This document shows positions 22,742-31,622 of a stretch of DNA of 64,000 nt, piece after piece. The DNA is from Acidobacteriota bacterium (lineage in GTDB: Bacteria; Acidobacteriota; Blastocatellia; Pyrinomonadales; Pyrinomonadaceae). Location: assembly GCA_003223935.1 (NCBI GenBank), contig QHXQ01000049.1, positions 1-64,000 on the forward strand, given 5' to 3'. How positions within the stretch are numbered: the first letter of the stretch is position 1; every line of letters begins with the position of its first letter. A program made the position numbers and the translations under genes. The notes below the pieces were generated by a model. The model had not been told where the DNA came from, did no database searches, and worked only from the letters and a program-made list of their open reading frames with translations.

Positions 22742-24892
22742 ATGAAACGAAGGTTGGCCATTCCACGCGCGCCACGACTCTTCACACGTGTTGCGCTTGC
22801 TTTGATCGTATGCTTGAGCAGCAGCGTTATTGTCAGCACTCATTCAAGCGCACACATCGCGCACGTCCGCGATAAAGTGTCGAAAGATTTGCGCGCACGG
22901 ATGCAGCAAGCAGGCGGGGCGCGCGTGAACGTCATTGTGCAGCCGTCGGGCACTTGGAACAGCTCGCTTGATTCAGCCGTCAAAGGCAATAACGGTAGCG
23001 TCAAACACAGCTTCAGGAATTTCAGCCACCGTGTCGTTAGTCTGCCAGCATGGGCTGTGGACGAACTCGCCAGCCGTTCTGATGTGGGCTATATCACACT
23101 TGATCGTGAAGTAAAGCAACTCGGTCACATCACCCTCACGAGCGGCGCTGATACAGCGCGCGCGATGAGTAATGACACGACGCTCGACGGTGCAGGCATC
23201 GGCATCGTCATCATGGATTCCGGTATTGATCCCGATCACGATGCCTTCAACGACGGCGCAGGCAACTCGCGCATTGTCGCCAATGTTGACTTCACGAACG
23301 CCTCGTCTCAACCGACACCACAGCCGACACTACAGCCGACGCCGCAACCTTCGCCATCTGCTTCACCCGATCCGTCGCCTTCGCCGTCGCCCGATTCGTC
23401 ACCTGTGCCGACACCGCAGCCTTCGCCCAGTCCTGCGCCGACAACAACCACCAACGATCTCTACGGGCACGGTACACACGTGGCCGCTATCGCTGCGGGC
23501 AACGGCAATGTCGCGGGCGGAGCATATCAAGGTATCGCGCCCGGCGCGAACATCATCAATCTGCGCGTGCTCGACGGACAGGGCAAAGGGAATATTTCAA
23601 ATCTGCTGAACGCGCTCGATTGGGTCATGTCCAATCGCTCGAACCCGAACTACAACATCAAAGTCATCAACATGAGTCTCGGCACACCTGCGGTTGATTC
23701 GTATCTCTACGATCCGCTGTGTCAGGCTGTGCGCCAACTTGTCTATGCGGGCGTCGTCGTGGTGGCCGCCGCCGGCAATGAAGGGAAAGACAGCGAAGGG
23801 CACAAAATTTATGGTCTGATTCATTCGCCCGGCAATGAGCCGTCAGTCATCACGGTCGGCGCGGCCAACACCTTCGGCACAGACACACGCAATGATGATG
23901 GCGTGACCACTTTCAGTTCGCGCGGGCCGACGCGCAGTTATTGGACTGACGACGATGGCGTGCGCCATTTCGACAATCAACTTAAACCTGAACTGGTCGC
24001 GCCCGGCAACCGCATCATCGCGGCCGAGGCGGCCAACAATTATCTCGTTACCAACAATCCCGCGCTCGACGCGGGCGTTAGTTCGCTGGCCTCGCAGAAG
24101 CAGATGACGATGAGCGGCACTTCGATGGCCACGCCGGTCGTCGCAGGCACAGTCGCGCTGATGCTCGAAGCCAATCCGAATCTGACGCCCAACCTCGTCA
24201 AAGCTCTGTTGATGTACTCGGCGCAACCGCTCACCGGGTTCAATCACTTCGAGCAGGGTGCGGGCGAAGTGAACATCGAGGGCGCGGTCAAACTCGCCAC
24301 GCTCGTCCGCCACGATCTCTCTTGGCAAACCCCGCTCGGCGAGCCGATGCTCTGCGCCGACTGCGCCGCGCCCGCGCCGCAGACAACTATCGCCGATTAC
24401 ACCTTCACTTGGTCACAAGGTCTCATCCTCGATCAAACTTATGTCACCGGCGAGAGTCTCGTCACCGAGTACCAGAAGATTTACGACCTCGGCGTGTTGA
24501 TGGGCGACGGCACGATCACCGATGCAGATGGAACGGTCGTCGTCAACGGCGTCTTGATGGGCGATGGCGTTCTGATGGGCGATAACATTTTGACGAGCGA
24601 CGGCATCACGATCAGCGAAGGCACGCCCGTCTGCTCGACCGGCGTCTTGATGGGCGACGGCGTGCTCATGGGCGACTTCACCATGATCGGCGACGGCGTC
24701 TTGCTCGGCGACGGCATGCTCCTCGGCGATGGCGTGCTGCGCAGCGATGTAGCGAGTCAGGCCAGCAGGTCAATGCTCAACGGCGATGACACTGCCAGCA
24801 TGAGTGCAGTCCACACAGGTGCGCCCTTTAATTTCAAAGTCAACGCCAGATCGAGCAATCGGTTTGGCCCGCATCAACGACCGGCGCAATAA
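22742..24892 (+). CDS. Secreted subtilisin-like S8 peptidase with GVLMGD repeats
   Basis: A 716-residue protein from ATG 22742, chosen because a signal peptide follows directly (basic MKRRLA, then a hydrophobic stretch to about residue 40). The S8 triad is present: Asp in IVIMDSGIDPDHD (about 158), His in YGHGTHVAAIAAG (about 242), Ser in MSGTSMATPVV (about 458). An N-terminal inhibitor-like part covers about 45-140. Between Asp and His sits a Pro-Thr-Ser linker (about 188-238, repeating QPTP/SPSP), an unusual insertion in the catalytic core. The C-terminal 130 residues carry eight or nine copies of a GVLMGDG-like unit, perhaps a beta-solenoid or metal-binding module. It is exported and probably acts on external protein. 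It is a single gene. Confidence 0.9.
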   Translation: MKRRLAIPRAPRLFTRVALALIVCLSSSVIVSTHSSAHIAHVRDKVSKDLRARMQQAGGARVNVIVQPSGTWNSSLDSAVKGNNGSVKHSFRNFSHRVVSLPAWAVDELASRSDVGYITLDREVKQLGHITLTSGADTARAMSNDTTLDGAGIGIVIMDSGIDPDHDAFNDGAGNSRIVANVDFTNASSQPTPQPTLQPTPQPSPSASPDPSPSPSPDSSPVPTPQPSPSPAPTTTTNDLYGHGTHVAAIAAGNGNVAGGAYQGIAPGANIINLRVLDGQGKGNISNLLNALDWVMSNRSNPNYNIKVINMSLGTPAVDSYLYDPLCQAVRQLVYAGVVVVAAAGNEGKDSEGHKIYGLIHSPGNEPSVITVGAANTFGTDTRNDDGVTTFSSRGPTRSYWTDDDGVRHFDNQLKPELVAPGNRIIAAEAANNYLVTNNPALDAGVSSLASQKQMTMSGTSMATPVVAGTVALMLEANPNLTPNLVKALLMYSAQPLTGFNHFEQGAGEVNIEGAVKLATLVRHDLSWQTPLGEPMLCADCAAPAPQTTIADYTFTWSQGLILDQTYVTGESLVTEYQKIYDLGVLMGDGTITDADGTVVVNGVLMGDGVLMGDNILTSDGITISEGTPVCSTGVLMGDGVLMGDFTMIGDGVLLGDGMLLGDGVLRSDVASQASRSMLNGDDTASMSAVHTGAPFNFKVNARSSNRFGPHQRPAQ

Positions 24893-24924
24893 AATCACCC
24901 ACTGCAACTAACTCATATAGCCAC

Positions 24925-24968
24925 GAAGCCACGCCGGGCGCTCATCCTCTGCGCGGCTTCTTTACTTT
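24925..24968 (+). terminator. Possible terminator after the subtilase gene
   Basis: GAAGCC (24925-24930) and GGCTTC (24955-24960) form a stem followed by TTTACTTT. The stem is only 6 bp with a long loop, so this is tentative. The remainder of the gap to 25059 shows no other feature. Confidence 0.4.
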
Positions 24969-25058
24969 GATCAACCGTCGCTTTAGCACGCGGAACTTTC
25001 GTGCGTCATCGGTGTATAAACTTATCGAATTCAGAGACGAGCAGCGCACGAACACGGA

Positions 25059-28000
25059 TTAATGTCGCGCCCGCGCAAGTTCCCTTCCGTCTCTCGTTTC
25101 GTTCTCTTCTCTATCTTCCGCCCAAGGCGTCAGCGCATCGAACGCAGGCAACCTTGAGATCGCAGGCATCGGCGTAGCTGCGCCGCGCACTGAGAACCAG
25201 ATGGCTTGATTGAGCACGTGCGCGTCCGCTTGATCCGCGTGTGTTAGGTCTTGCTCATCTGTGCGGCGCATCCAGTAAGCGGTCTTGTCGTCGCGCGCGG
25301 GCGGCGTCAACAGATTGTCGAGCGCGATGTCGGGTAAGGTGGCTTTGAACGGGCGCGGGTCCGGTTCGTCACGGAAGATATTGATGGGCGCAGCAGTCGC
25401 GTCGAGTTGATTCATCGGCGGCAAACCAAGCAATAATTCGATGGTGCGGATCATACTGACCGTGTTGTGAAACGTGTGGATGAGCGCACCGGGGCGATTG
25501 TAGGCGCTGACGACGAGCGCGGGCGAGCGATGTGCGTCCACATGATCGGGGCCGTCCTGCGCATCGTCTTCAACGATAAAGATCGCGGTGTCGCGCCAAT
25601 AGGGACTCGACGAGACGGCTTCGACAAGGAGACCCGTAGCGTAATCATTCTCGGCCACATAGAACTGCGCCGTCGGCACGTTCGCCGTCACGCCTTCCGT
25701 GTGATCGTTCGGCAACCGCACGATTGACAGGTTTGGCAGATGATCGCCGCGCCCTGCCTGCAAATCATTGACGTAGCCTTGAAACTCTTTCAGCCACTCA
25801 TTGATCCTTGAGTAGCCGCGAAAACGCTCCGTCCGATTCGCCGCGCTGATGAGCGGATCAATCGCGCCGTTTGATTCCTTTGCCGCACGATACGATTCAG
25901 TCGTCATCGAATCGGGCGTGTAGAGATCGAAGTTGCGATAGGTCAGACTGTGATGCCCTTCGAGTGTGCGCTTGGTTGGCACAGTGAAGGCGGTCGGCGA
26001 GATGTCTGGATACGAGCGGCGCTTGTTTACGTTGACGGCCGTAACGAAGTATTCAGATTCTGTGCCGATGAACTCGCCGTAGTTGCGATAACTGAGACCG
26101 GCGCGCGCAGCCGCGTCCCACAGATAGAGCGTCTCAGGTTCGGCGGCATCGCGTGCGCCGTGCAGGTAAGGAATGAAACGACGAATGAAGTTGGCGAGGT
26201 CTGCGGCCGTGATGGGCGTAGGGAGAATGGGCGGCACATCTTTGGTCGGGCGATAGTCAGGCAAACGGTTGAAGCCCTCGAAATCGTAGGTGCGGCCGCG
26301 GCTGGCAGCGTTCCAGCGCATAACCTTGTCTGTGTAGTCGCTCGAAAAAGCGGCCGTTGACCAGTTGTGCCCGTCGTTGCTGATCTCTGCGTTGGTAAAG
26401 AAACGGTCGAGCAGACCGAAGCGCAGGGCGAGCGCACGTTGATTCGGCGTGATGATTTGCTGCGGGCCTTCGGGCCGGCGCGCAGCTTCGCCTGCGCCGA
26501 AGATGGCAAGCGCTGGATCGCCATCGGCGCGTGTGCCATCGCCCGCGTTTGTTAGATCGCCGAACAACTGATCATAAGTGCGGTTCTCTTTGATGACGTA
26601 GATGACGTGCTTGAACGGCGTGCGCCCGCGAAAGAGTTTCGTGCGCGGTTCATCGAGCAGGCCATCGTTACGCATCACTTGTTGCGTGTAGCGCGCAAGT
26701 TGCCGTTCGTCCGGCTCGTCAATCAAGCTGATATTGCTACTGACAATCGCCATGCTGTATTCGCCGCCCATGCCACCCGCGCGCCCTGCGCCGACGGGGA
26801 AGCGATCATTGGGCATGTTCGGCACGCGCCCGGAGTTGTTCGAGACGAGCGAAGAGTTTTCAAACCCAGTGCCCTTGCCGTTCGCGACGAAGAGTGTGCG
26901 CCCGACGACGGCCATGGCCGAAGGATACTGACCCGTCGGGATGAAACCGCGCACGCGACTCCGCGCCGTCTCGCTCGGTTCATCATTTCGCTCAGACAAC
27001 GACACGACTGCGACCGAATTGCTATGCGCGTTGGCGATATAGAGCGTCCGCCCGTCGGCACTCAAGGCCAAACCTTCGGGACTGCCGCCAAGCAATGTAG
27101 TTTCGCTCAAGCGCACGTTGATGCGTTCGATCTCTATGTCGCGGTTTGCATCAATCACAGAAACGCTATCGGCATTCGAATTGACGACGAAGAGGCGTGC
27201 GCGTGTGCTGTCCCACAACATCTTCGTCGGATGGCGCGCGACCGGAATGTAGGCGACGTGCCGCGCGCTGCCCGCGACATCAACGACGGCGATTGAAGCA
27301 TCGTTCCAACATGAGACGTAAACCTTCGAGGTCGCACTGTTCACGCGCGGGCCGCCGCGACCTGTTGTTACGGCCACGACGCCGTAAGGATAGATAAAGT
27401 GATCCGTTGATGTTTGCGCGCTGCTCTGTCCTGTGAGCCGTATGTGTTCAAGTCGTCGTGCGCCGTGCAGGTTGCGGATGATGCCGAGGCTGTCGCCGAG
27501 ATTGTTGGCGATGAAGAGTGTGTCGCCGTCAGCGCTGATGGCGAGACCCGTCGGATAGACCAGCGCGTTGTTTGAGTTGTAGCGCGGATCAGCCTTTGCG
27601 TCGGCGAAGCCGTTGACATCAATAAACGGTGCTTCGACTTTTGTCGCTGGCCCGTTGGATGTAGGCGTCACCGGTGGATGGCCTTCGGCGCGAAAGCGGA
27701 ACAGCCAAATCTTATTCTCCACGCCGCCCGCCACATACATCGTGTATGAACCATCGGCGTCCGCCTGCGGCGCGAACACGACGCCGACGTTCGCGCTCTG
27801 CGGCGTCGGAAAATAGATATTCTGCACGACGACCGGCGCAGGCTTCGCGTTCAGATCAATCAGCGCGAGCGATTGCTGCGCCTTGTTCGTCGCGGCGTTG
27901 AATTGAATCCCGTAGCCGCTGTTGACCGCGACGAGATAGCGACCCGCGCCGCCCGGCCCCGCCGCGTCAGGGCTGCGCACAAAATCAATCGGCAACGCAC

Positions 28001-28256
28001 CGACCGCCGGCTGTCGCGTCGTCGCGTCAAGCAACAGCGTGCCGGCCGGTGTGATAACTCGCCCCTCTGATGCCGGCTGATTAGTAATCGTCTGATCGGC
28101 GGCCACCGGCCAAAGAGCCAAACCGAATAACAGCAGACACAGCGCATAAGGTATCAATATAAGAGCGCGGCGCGAGAGAAAGGGTCTCACCGCGCCCGCA
28201 CCTCTGCGCCATTCTTTTCTGCCTACTGCTTTCCGCCTTCTGCTTACTGTCCGCAT
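25059..28256 (-). CDS. Bifunctional YncE-like / alkaline phosphatase family protein
   Basis: A protein of about 1065 residues starting at ATG 28256 (or GTG 28259), which overlaps the pfp stop codon. Its first 20 residues are Arg/Lys-rich and encoded by a heptamer repeat; a hydrophobic segment (ALILIPYALCLLLFGLALW, about residues 29-47) follows and acts as export or anchor signal. A GTG encoding the Val at the VRPFLSRR stretch could be the real start. Residues about 60-480 are a YncE-like beta-propeller with YPTGLAISADGDTLFIANN-type blades. About 530-1020 is the phosphoesterase domain, with KHVIYVIKENRTYDQLFGD and, later, EDDAQDGPDHVDAHR, matching the metal-binding phosphatase core. It is probably exported and has phosphatase activity. 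The two-domain order is a known fusion family. Confidence 0.85.
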   Translation of the reverse strand: MRTVSRRRKAVGRKEWRRGAGAVRPFLSRRALILIPYALCLLLFGLALWPVAADQTITNQPASEGRVITPAGTLLLDATTRQPAVGALPIDFVRSPDAAGPGGAGRYLVAVNSGYGIQFNAATNKAQQSLALIDLNAKPAPVVVQNIYFPTPQSANVGVVFAPQADADGSYTMYVAGGVENKIWLFRFRAEGHPPVTPTSNGPATKVEAPFIDVNGFADAKADPRYNSNNALVYPTGLAISADGDTLFIANNLGDSLGIIRNLHGARRLEHIRLTGQSSAQTSTDHFIYPYGVVAVTTGRGGPRVNSATSKVYVSCWNDASIAVVDVAGSARHVAYIPVARHPTKMLWDSTRARLFVVNSNADSVSVIDANRDIEIERINVRLSETTLLGGSPEGLALSADGRTLYIANAHSNSVAVVSLSERNDEPSETARSRVRGFIPTGQYPSAMAVVGRTLFVANGKGTGFENSSLVSNNSGRVPNMPNDRFPVGAGRAGGMGGEYSMAIVSSNISLIDEPDERQLARYTQQVMRNDGLLDEPRTKLFRGRTPFKHVIYVIKENRTYDQLFGDLTNAGDGTRADGDPALAIFGAGEAARRPEGPQQIITPNQRALALRFGLLDRFFTNAEISNDGHNWSTAAFSSDYTDKVMRWNAASRGRTYDFEGFNRLPDYRPTKDVPPILPTPITAADLANFIRRFIPYLHGARDAAEPETLYLWDAAARAGLSYRNYGEFIGTESEYFVTAVNVNKRRSYPDISPTAFTVPTKRTLEGHHSLTYRNFDLYTPDSMTTESYRAAKESNGAIDPLISAANRTERFRGYSRINEWLKEFQGYVNDLQAGRGDHLPNLSIVRLPNDHTEGVTANVPTAQFYVAENDYATGLLVEAVSSSPYWRDTAIFIVEDDAQDGPDHVDAHRSPALVVSAYNRPGALIHTFHNTVSMIRTIELLLGLPPMNQLDATAAPINIFRDEPDPRPFKATLPDIALDNLLTPPARDDKTAYWMRRTDEQDLTHADQADAHVLNQAIWFSVRGAATPMPAISRLPAFDALTPWAEDREENETRDGRELARARH
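28212..28250. repeat. Heptamer repeat B inside the start of a coding region
   Basis: Read on the plus strand, units TTCTGCC, TACTGCT, TTCCGCC, TTCTGCT, TACTGTC lie in a row. Only one arm is present, with no matching second arm seen. It spans the first codons of the YncE/phosphatase ORF, so either the gene's N-terminal basic tail is repeat-derived or the start lies downstream. Confidence 0.6.
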
Positions 28257-29377
28257 CACATGCCGATCTGTTTCAGGTGATAACGCTCTGTGTCGTAGTG
28301 GCGAGCCACGTCCACCGTGTTGAGTTGGCCGAGCACAGAAGAGATGTCAACGAGCGACAACTCGCAGGCGGGTGCGATGCCGCGCGCTGAGACCATGCGG
28401 CCAAAATCACCTGCCGCCACCGCGTCGGCTGCACGCGCGCCGAAAAGTGTGCCCATGATGCGATCAATCGGCGAGGGTGCGCCGCCACGTTGTGGATGGC
28501 CGAGCATCGCCGCGCGGGCGTCATAAGGTGTCTCAGCCATGATGTGACGCGCGAGCACTTCACCGATGCCGCCGAGCCGTGCATGTCCGAAGGCGTCGTG
28601 CTGATCGTCGAGCGTGACCAGTTCGCCGTCTTCGGCGTAAGCGCCTTCGGCGACGACGATCACGGCATAACGCGGTTGGTGTTGGCGCTCGCGGTGGGGC
28701 GCGGTCGGATCGCCCAGACGCTCGCGCAGATGTTGATAAACTCTCTCGTAGCGAAACGGGCACTCAGGAATCAAGATCAGATATGCGCCGCCCGCCACGC
28801 CCGACCAGAGCGCGAGATGGCCCGCGTGCCGGCCCATCACTTCGACGATCTGCACCCAACCATGCGAGCCGGCCGGCGTGCGCGAACGTTCGATGATCTC
28901 GGTCACGTTGCGGAGTGCCGTGTCGAAGCCGAGCGTGTAGTCCGTGCCGGCCAAGTCTTTGTCAATCGTCTTGGGCACGCCGACCACACGTACACCTTTT
29001 TCATGCAGCCGCGCTGCGACACCAAGCGTATCTTCGCCGCCGCAGACGACGACCGCATCGAGGCCGAGCCGCGCGATGTTCTCAACGACTTCATCCGAAC
29101 GATCAACGCGCTCGCCCGTCTCGGTGACAGACTTGAACGGGTTCGTGCGCGACGAGCCGAGGTTCGTGCCGCCATCTCGATCCCAACGCCGGACAATCTC
29201 GCGCGTGAGCAGGTAGAGTTCCGGCAAAGGATTAAGTAATCCGCGCCAGCCGTCGAGCAGACCGACGACGTTGATGCCATGCTCGGACGCGCGATAGACC
29301 AGCCCCTTGATCGCCGGATTCAATCCCGGCGCATCGCCGCCGCCGGTCAACATTCCGATTGTTCTCACTTCAGCCAT
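28256..29377 (-). CDS. pfp: 6-phosphofructokinase, PPi-type motifs
   Basis: A 373-residue phosphofructokinase from ATG 29377. The opening MLTGGGDAPGLNPAIKGL is the phosphate-donor loop. The two residues that usually tell donor type are visible: the GGEDT motif (the position that is Gly in ATP-type enzymes is Asp) and the PKTIDKDL motif (the position that is Gly in PGTIDND is Lys). Both are the pattern of PPi-dependent enzymes, so pyrophosphate is the likely phosphate donor and the step may be reversible; that is inference from motifs. It acts in glycolysis in the cytoplasm. The stop overlaps the next start by TGATG. It lies upstream of the YncE/phosphatase gene and downstream of glgB, with a small gap. 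Confidence 0.9.
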   Translation of the reverse strand: MAEVRTIGMLTGGGDAPGLNPAIKGLVYRASEHGINVVGLLDGWRGLLNPLPELYLLTREIVRRWDRDGGTNLGSSRTNPFKSVTETGERVDRSDEVVENIARLGLDAVVVCGGEDTLGVAARLHEKGVRVVGVPKTIDKDLAGTDYTLGFDTALRNVTEIIERSRTPAGSHGWVQIVEVMGRHAGHLALWSGVAGGAYLILIPECPFRYERVYQHLRERLGDPTAPHRERQHQPRYAVIVVAEGAYAEDGELVTLDDQHDAFGHARLGGIGEVLARHIMAETPYDARAAMLGHPQRGGAPSPIDRIMGTLFGARAADAVAAGDFGRMVSARGIAPACELSLVDISSVLGQLNTVDVARHYDTERYHLKQIGM

Positions 29378-29417
29378 CGAATGAATTACTACTCCTCAAG
29401 AATTATTACTATGTCGC

Positions 29418-31619
29418 CTAATGCGGCACTTCAAACCACATCGTCGCTAATGGCGGCAGATCGAGCGCGACGGAATAATCTTGTCCGTACAGGGCTTGCG
29501 CTTCAGCTTCGATCCGTTCGAGTTTGACGACACCGCTGCCGCCGTACACTTCATCATCCGTATTCAAGAGCAAGCGATACTGGCCGGCGCGTGGGAGCGC
29601 GAGATGATAACCGTGGCGCACGTCGAGCGAGAAGTTGCAGACGCAGACCAACTGCCGCCCGGTCGCAGGCGCGATGCGCAGGAAGGCGAGCACGTTCTCG
29701 GTCGCGGCGTTGGCGTCAAGCCATTGAAAACCGGCCGGCTCGATGTCCGCTGCCCAAAGCGCTGGCTCGAACTTGTAAATCTGATTGAGGTCGCGCAAGA
29801 GTCGCTGTACGCCAGCGTGTTTTGGCTCATCGAGCAGATGCCAGTCCAGACTTTGGTCGTCGTTCCACTCGCGCCACTGCGCCAGTTCGCCGCCCATGAA
29901 CAGTAATTTTTTACCGGGATGCGCCCACATGTAGGCGTAGAGCGCGCGCAGGTTGGCGAACTTCTGCCACACGTCGCCGCACATCTTGTTGAGCATCGAG
30001 CCTTTCATGTGGACGACCTCATCGTGTGAGAACGGCAAGATGAAATGCTCCGTCCACGCATACCACAAACCAAACGTCAGGTTGTTGTGATGCCACTGCC
30101 GATAGATCATATCCTTGCCGAAATAGAGCAAAGTGTCGTGCATCCATCCCATGTTCCACTTGAAATCAAAACCGAGTCCACCTTCTGAGACAGGGTGCGT
30201 GACGCCGGGCCAAGAGGTTGACTCTTCCGCGATCATCAGCACGCCGGGATGCTCACGATGCACCGTCTCCGTCAACTCTTTCAAGAACTCTATCGCTTCC
30301 AAGTTCTCGCGCCCGCCGTATTTGTTCGGCAGCCAGCGCCCATCCGAGCGACTGTAATCGAGATAGAGCATCGAGGCGACCGCATCAACGCGCAAGCCAT
30401 CAATGTGGCATTCCTTAATCCAGAAGAGCGCGTTGGCGATCAAAAAATTGCGCACCGCATTGCGCCCATAGTTGAAGATGTACGTGCCCCAATCTGGATG
30501 CTCGCCTTTGCGTGGATCGAGATGTTCATAGAGTGCCGTGCCGTCGAAGCGCCCAAGCGCGAAAGCGTCTTTCGGAAAGTGTGCTGGCACCCAATCCATG
30601 ATCACGCCGAAGCCGCGCCTGTGCAGATAGTCAACGAGAAAACGAAAATCGTCAGGCGTGCCGAAGCGCGCGGTCGGCGCATAGTAGTTCGCAACTTGAT
30701 AGCCCCAAGAGCCACCGTATGGATGACCCTTGAGCGGCAAGAATTCGACATGCGTAAAACCCATCTCGTCGAGATAATCCGCGAGCGCGGGCGCGGTCTC
30801 ACGATAACTGAGCGAACGGTTGCCCTCTTCAACCTTGCGCCGCCAAGAGCCTAGATGTACTTCGTAGATCGAAAGGGGCTTGCGCAAGTGATCGCGTTCA
30901 CGCCAGCGCGCGATCCAGTCGTCGTCTTGAAATTGATAAATCGGCTGATAGACGATTGACGAAGTCGCTGGCGGCACTTCGGCTTGCAGCGCGTAAGGAT
31001 CGGCTTTGAGAAACGGCAGCGCGTCGCGATGATGTATCTCGTACTTGTAGAGCGCGCCCGTGCCAATGTCTGGAATGAAGATTTCCCAGATGCCTGAGAC
31101 GCCAAGCCGGCGCATCTGATGCAGTCGCCCATCCCAATTATTGAAACTGCCGACGACGCTCACGCCTTCGGCCGCAGGGGCCCACACGGCGAACGACACG
31201 CCCGCGACATCGCCCAAGCGCCGTACATGCGCGCCAAGTTTTTCGTAGAGCTTTAAGTGCTTGCCTTCGCCGAACAGGTACTCGTCGAAGTCGCCGAGCG
31301 TCGGCAAGAAGGCGTATGGGTCGCGCAGAGTGAAGTCTTGGCCGTTCGGATAAACGATGCGCAGTTGATAAGGGAACGTGTGCGGCTTGTCTGCAAGCAA
31401 CAACTCAAAGAGGCCGAGCGCATGCGCCTTCGTCATCAGTCGCGGCGCTTCGCCTTCGACGATGACTTCGACGCTCGCGGCTTCGGGCCGGTAGGCGCGC
31501 ACCATCACGCCGAGCGGCGTCGGGTGCGCGCCGAGGATCGAGTGCGGATCGGGGTGCGTGAGCGAGAAGAGTTGTTCAAGCTCTTGCGCCGGCACGGTCG
31601 GATAGGCGATCTCTGCCAT
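29418..31619 (-). CDS. glgB: 1,4-alpha-glucan branching enzyme
   Basis: A 733-residue GH13 enzyme from ATG 31619. N-terminal CBM48-type domains cover about residues 1-230 (ILGAHPTPLGVMVRAYRPEA early, then GVSFAVWAPAAEGVSVVGSF). The catalytic barrel shows the GH13 regions: GLRVDAVASMLYLDYSR with the nucleophile Asp, AEESTSWPGVT with the acid Glu, and FSHDEVVHMKGS. The C-terminal beta domain is complete. The length fits long-form bacterial GlgB, which makes alpha-1,6 branches in glycogen. It is 41 bp upstream of pfp in the direction of transcription, and the GH57/DUF3536 gene ends 3 bp before its start, so the three may be one operon for glycogen and sugar-phosphate use. Confidence 0.95.
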   Translation of the reverse strand: MAEIAYPTVPAQELEQLFSLTHPDPHSILGAHPTPLGVMVRAYRPEAASVEVIVEGEAPRLMTKAHALGLFELLLADKPHTFPYQLRIVYPNGQDFTLRDPYAFLPTLGDFDEYLFGEGKHLKLYEKLGAHVRRLGDVAGVSFAVWAPAAEGVSVVGSFNNWDGRLHQMRRLGVSGIWEIFIPDIGTGALYKYEIHHRDALPFLKADPYALQAEVPPATSSIVYQPIYQFQDDDWIARWRERDHLRKPLSIYEVHLGSWRRKVEEGNRSLSYRETAPALADYLDEMGFTHVEFLPLKGHPYGGSWGYQVANYYAPTARFGTPDDFRFLVDYLHRRGFGVIMDWVPAHFPKDAFALGRFDGTALYEHLDPRKGEHPDWGTYIFNYGRNAVRNFLIANALFWIKECHIDGLRVDAVASMLYLDYSRSDGRWLPNKYGGRENLEAIEFLKELTETVHREHPGVLMIAEESTSWPGVTHPVSEGGLGFDFKWNMGWMHDTLLYFGKDMIYRQWHHNNLTFGLWYAWTEHFILPFSHDEVVHMKGSMLNKMCGDVWQKFANLRALYAYMWAHPGKKLLFMGGELAQWREWNDDQSLDWHLLDEPKHAGVQRLLRDLNQIYKFEPALWAADIEPAGFQWLDANAATENVLAFLRIAPATGRQLVCVCNFSLDVRHGYHLALPRAGQYRLLLNTDDEVYGGSGVVKLERIEAEAQALYGQDYSVALDLPPLATMWFEVPH

Positions 31620-31622
31620 AGT

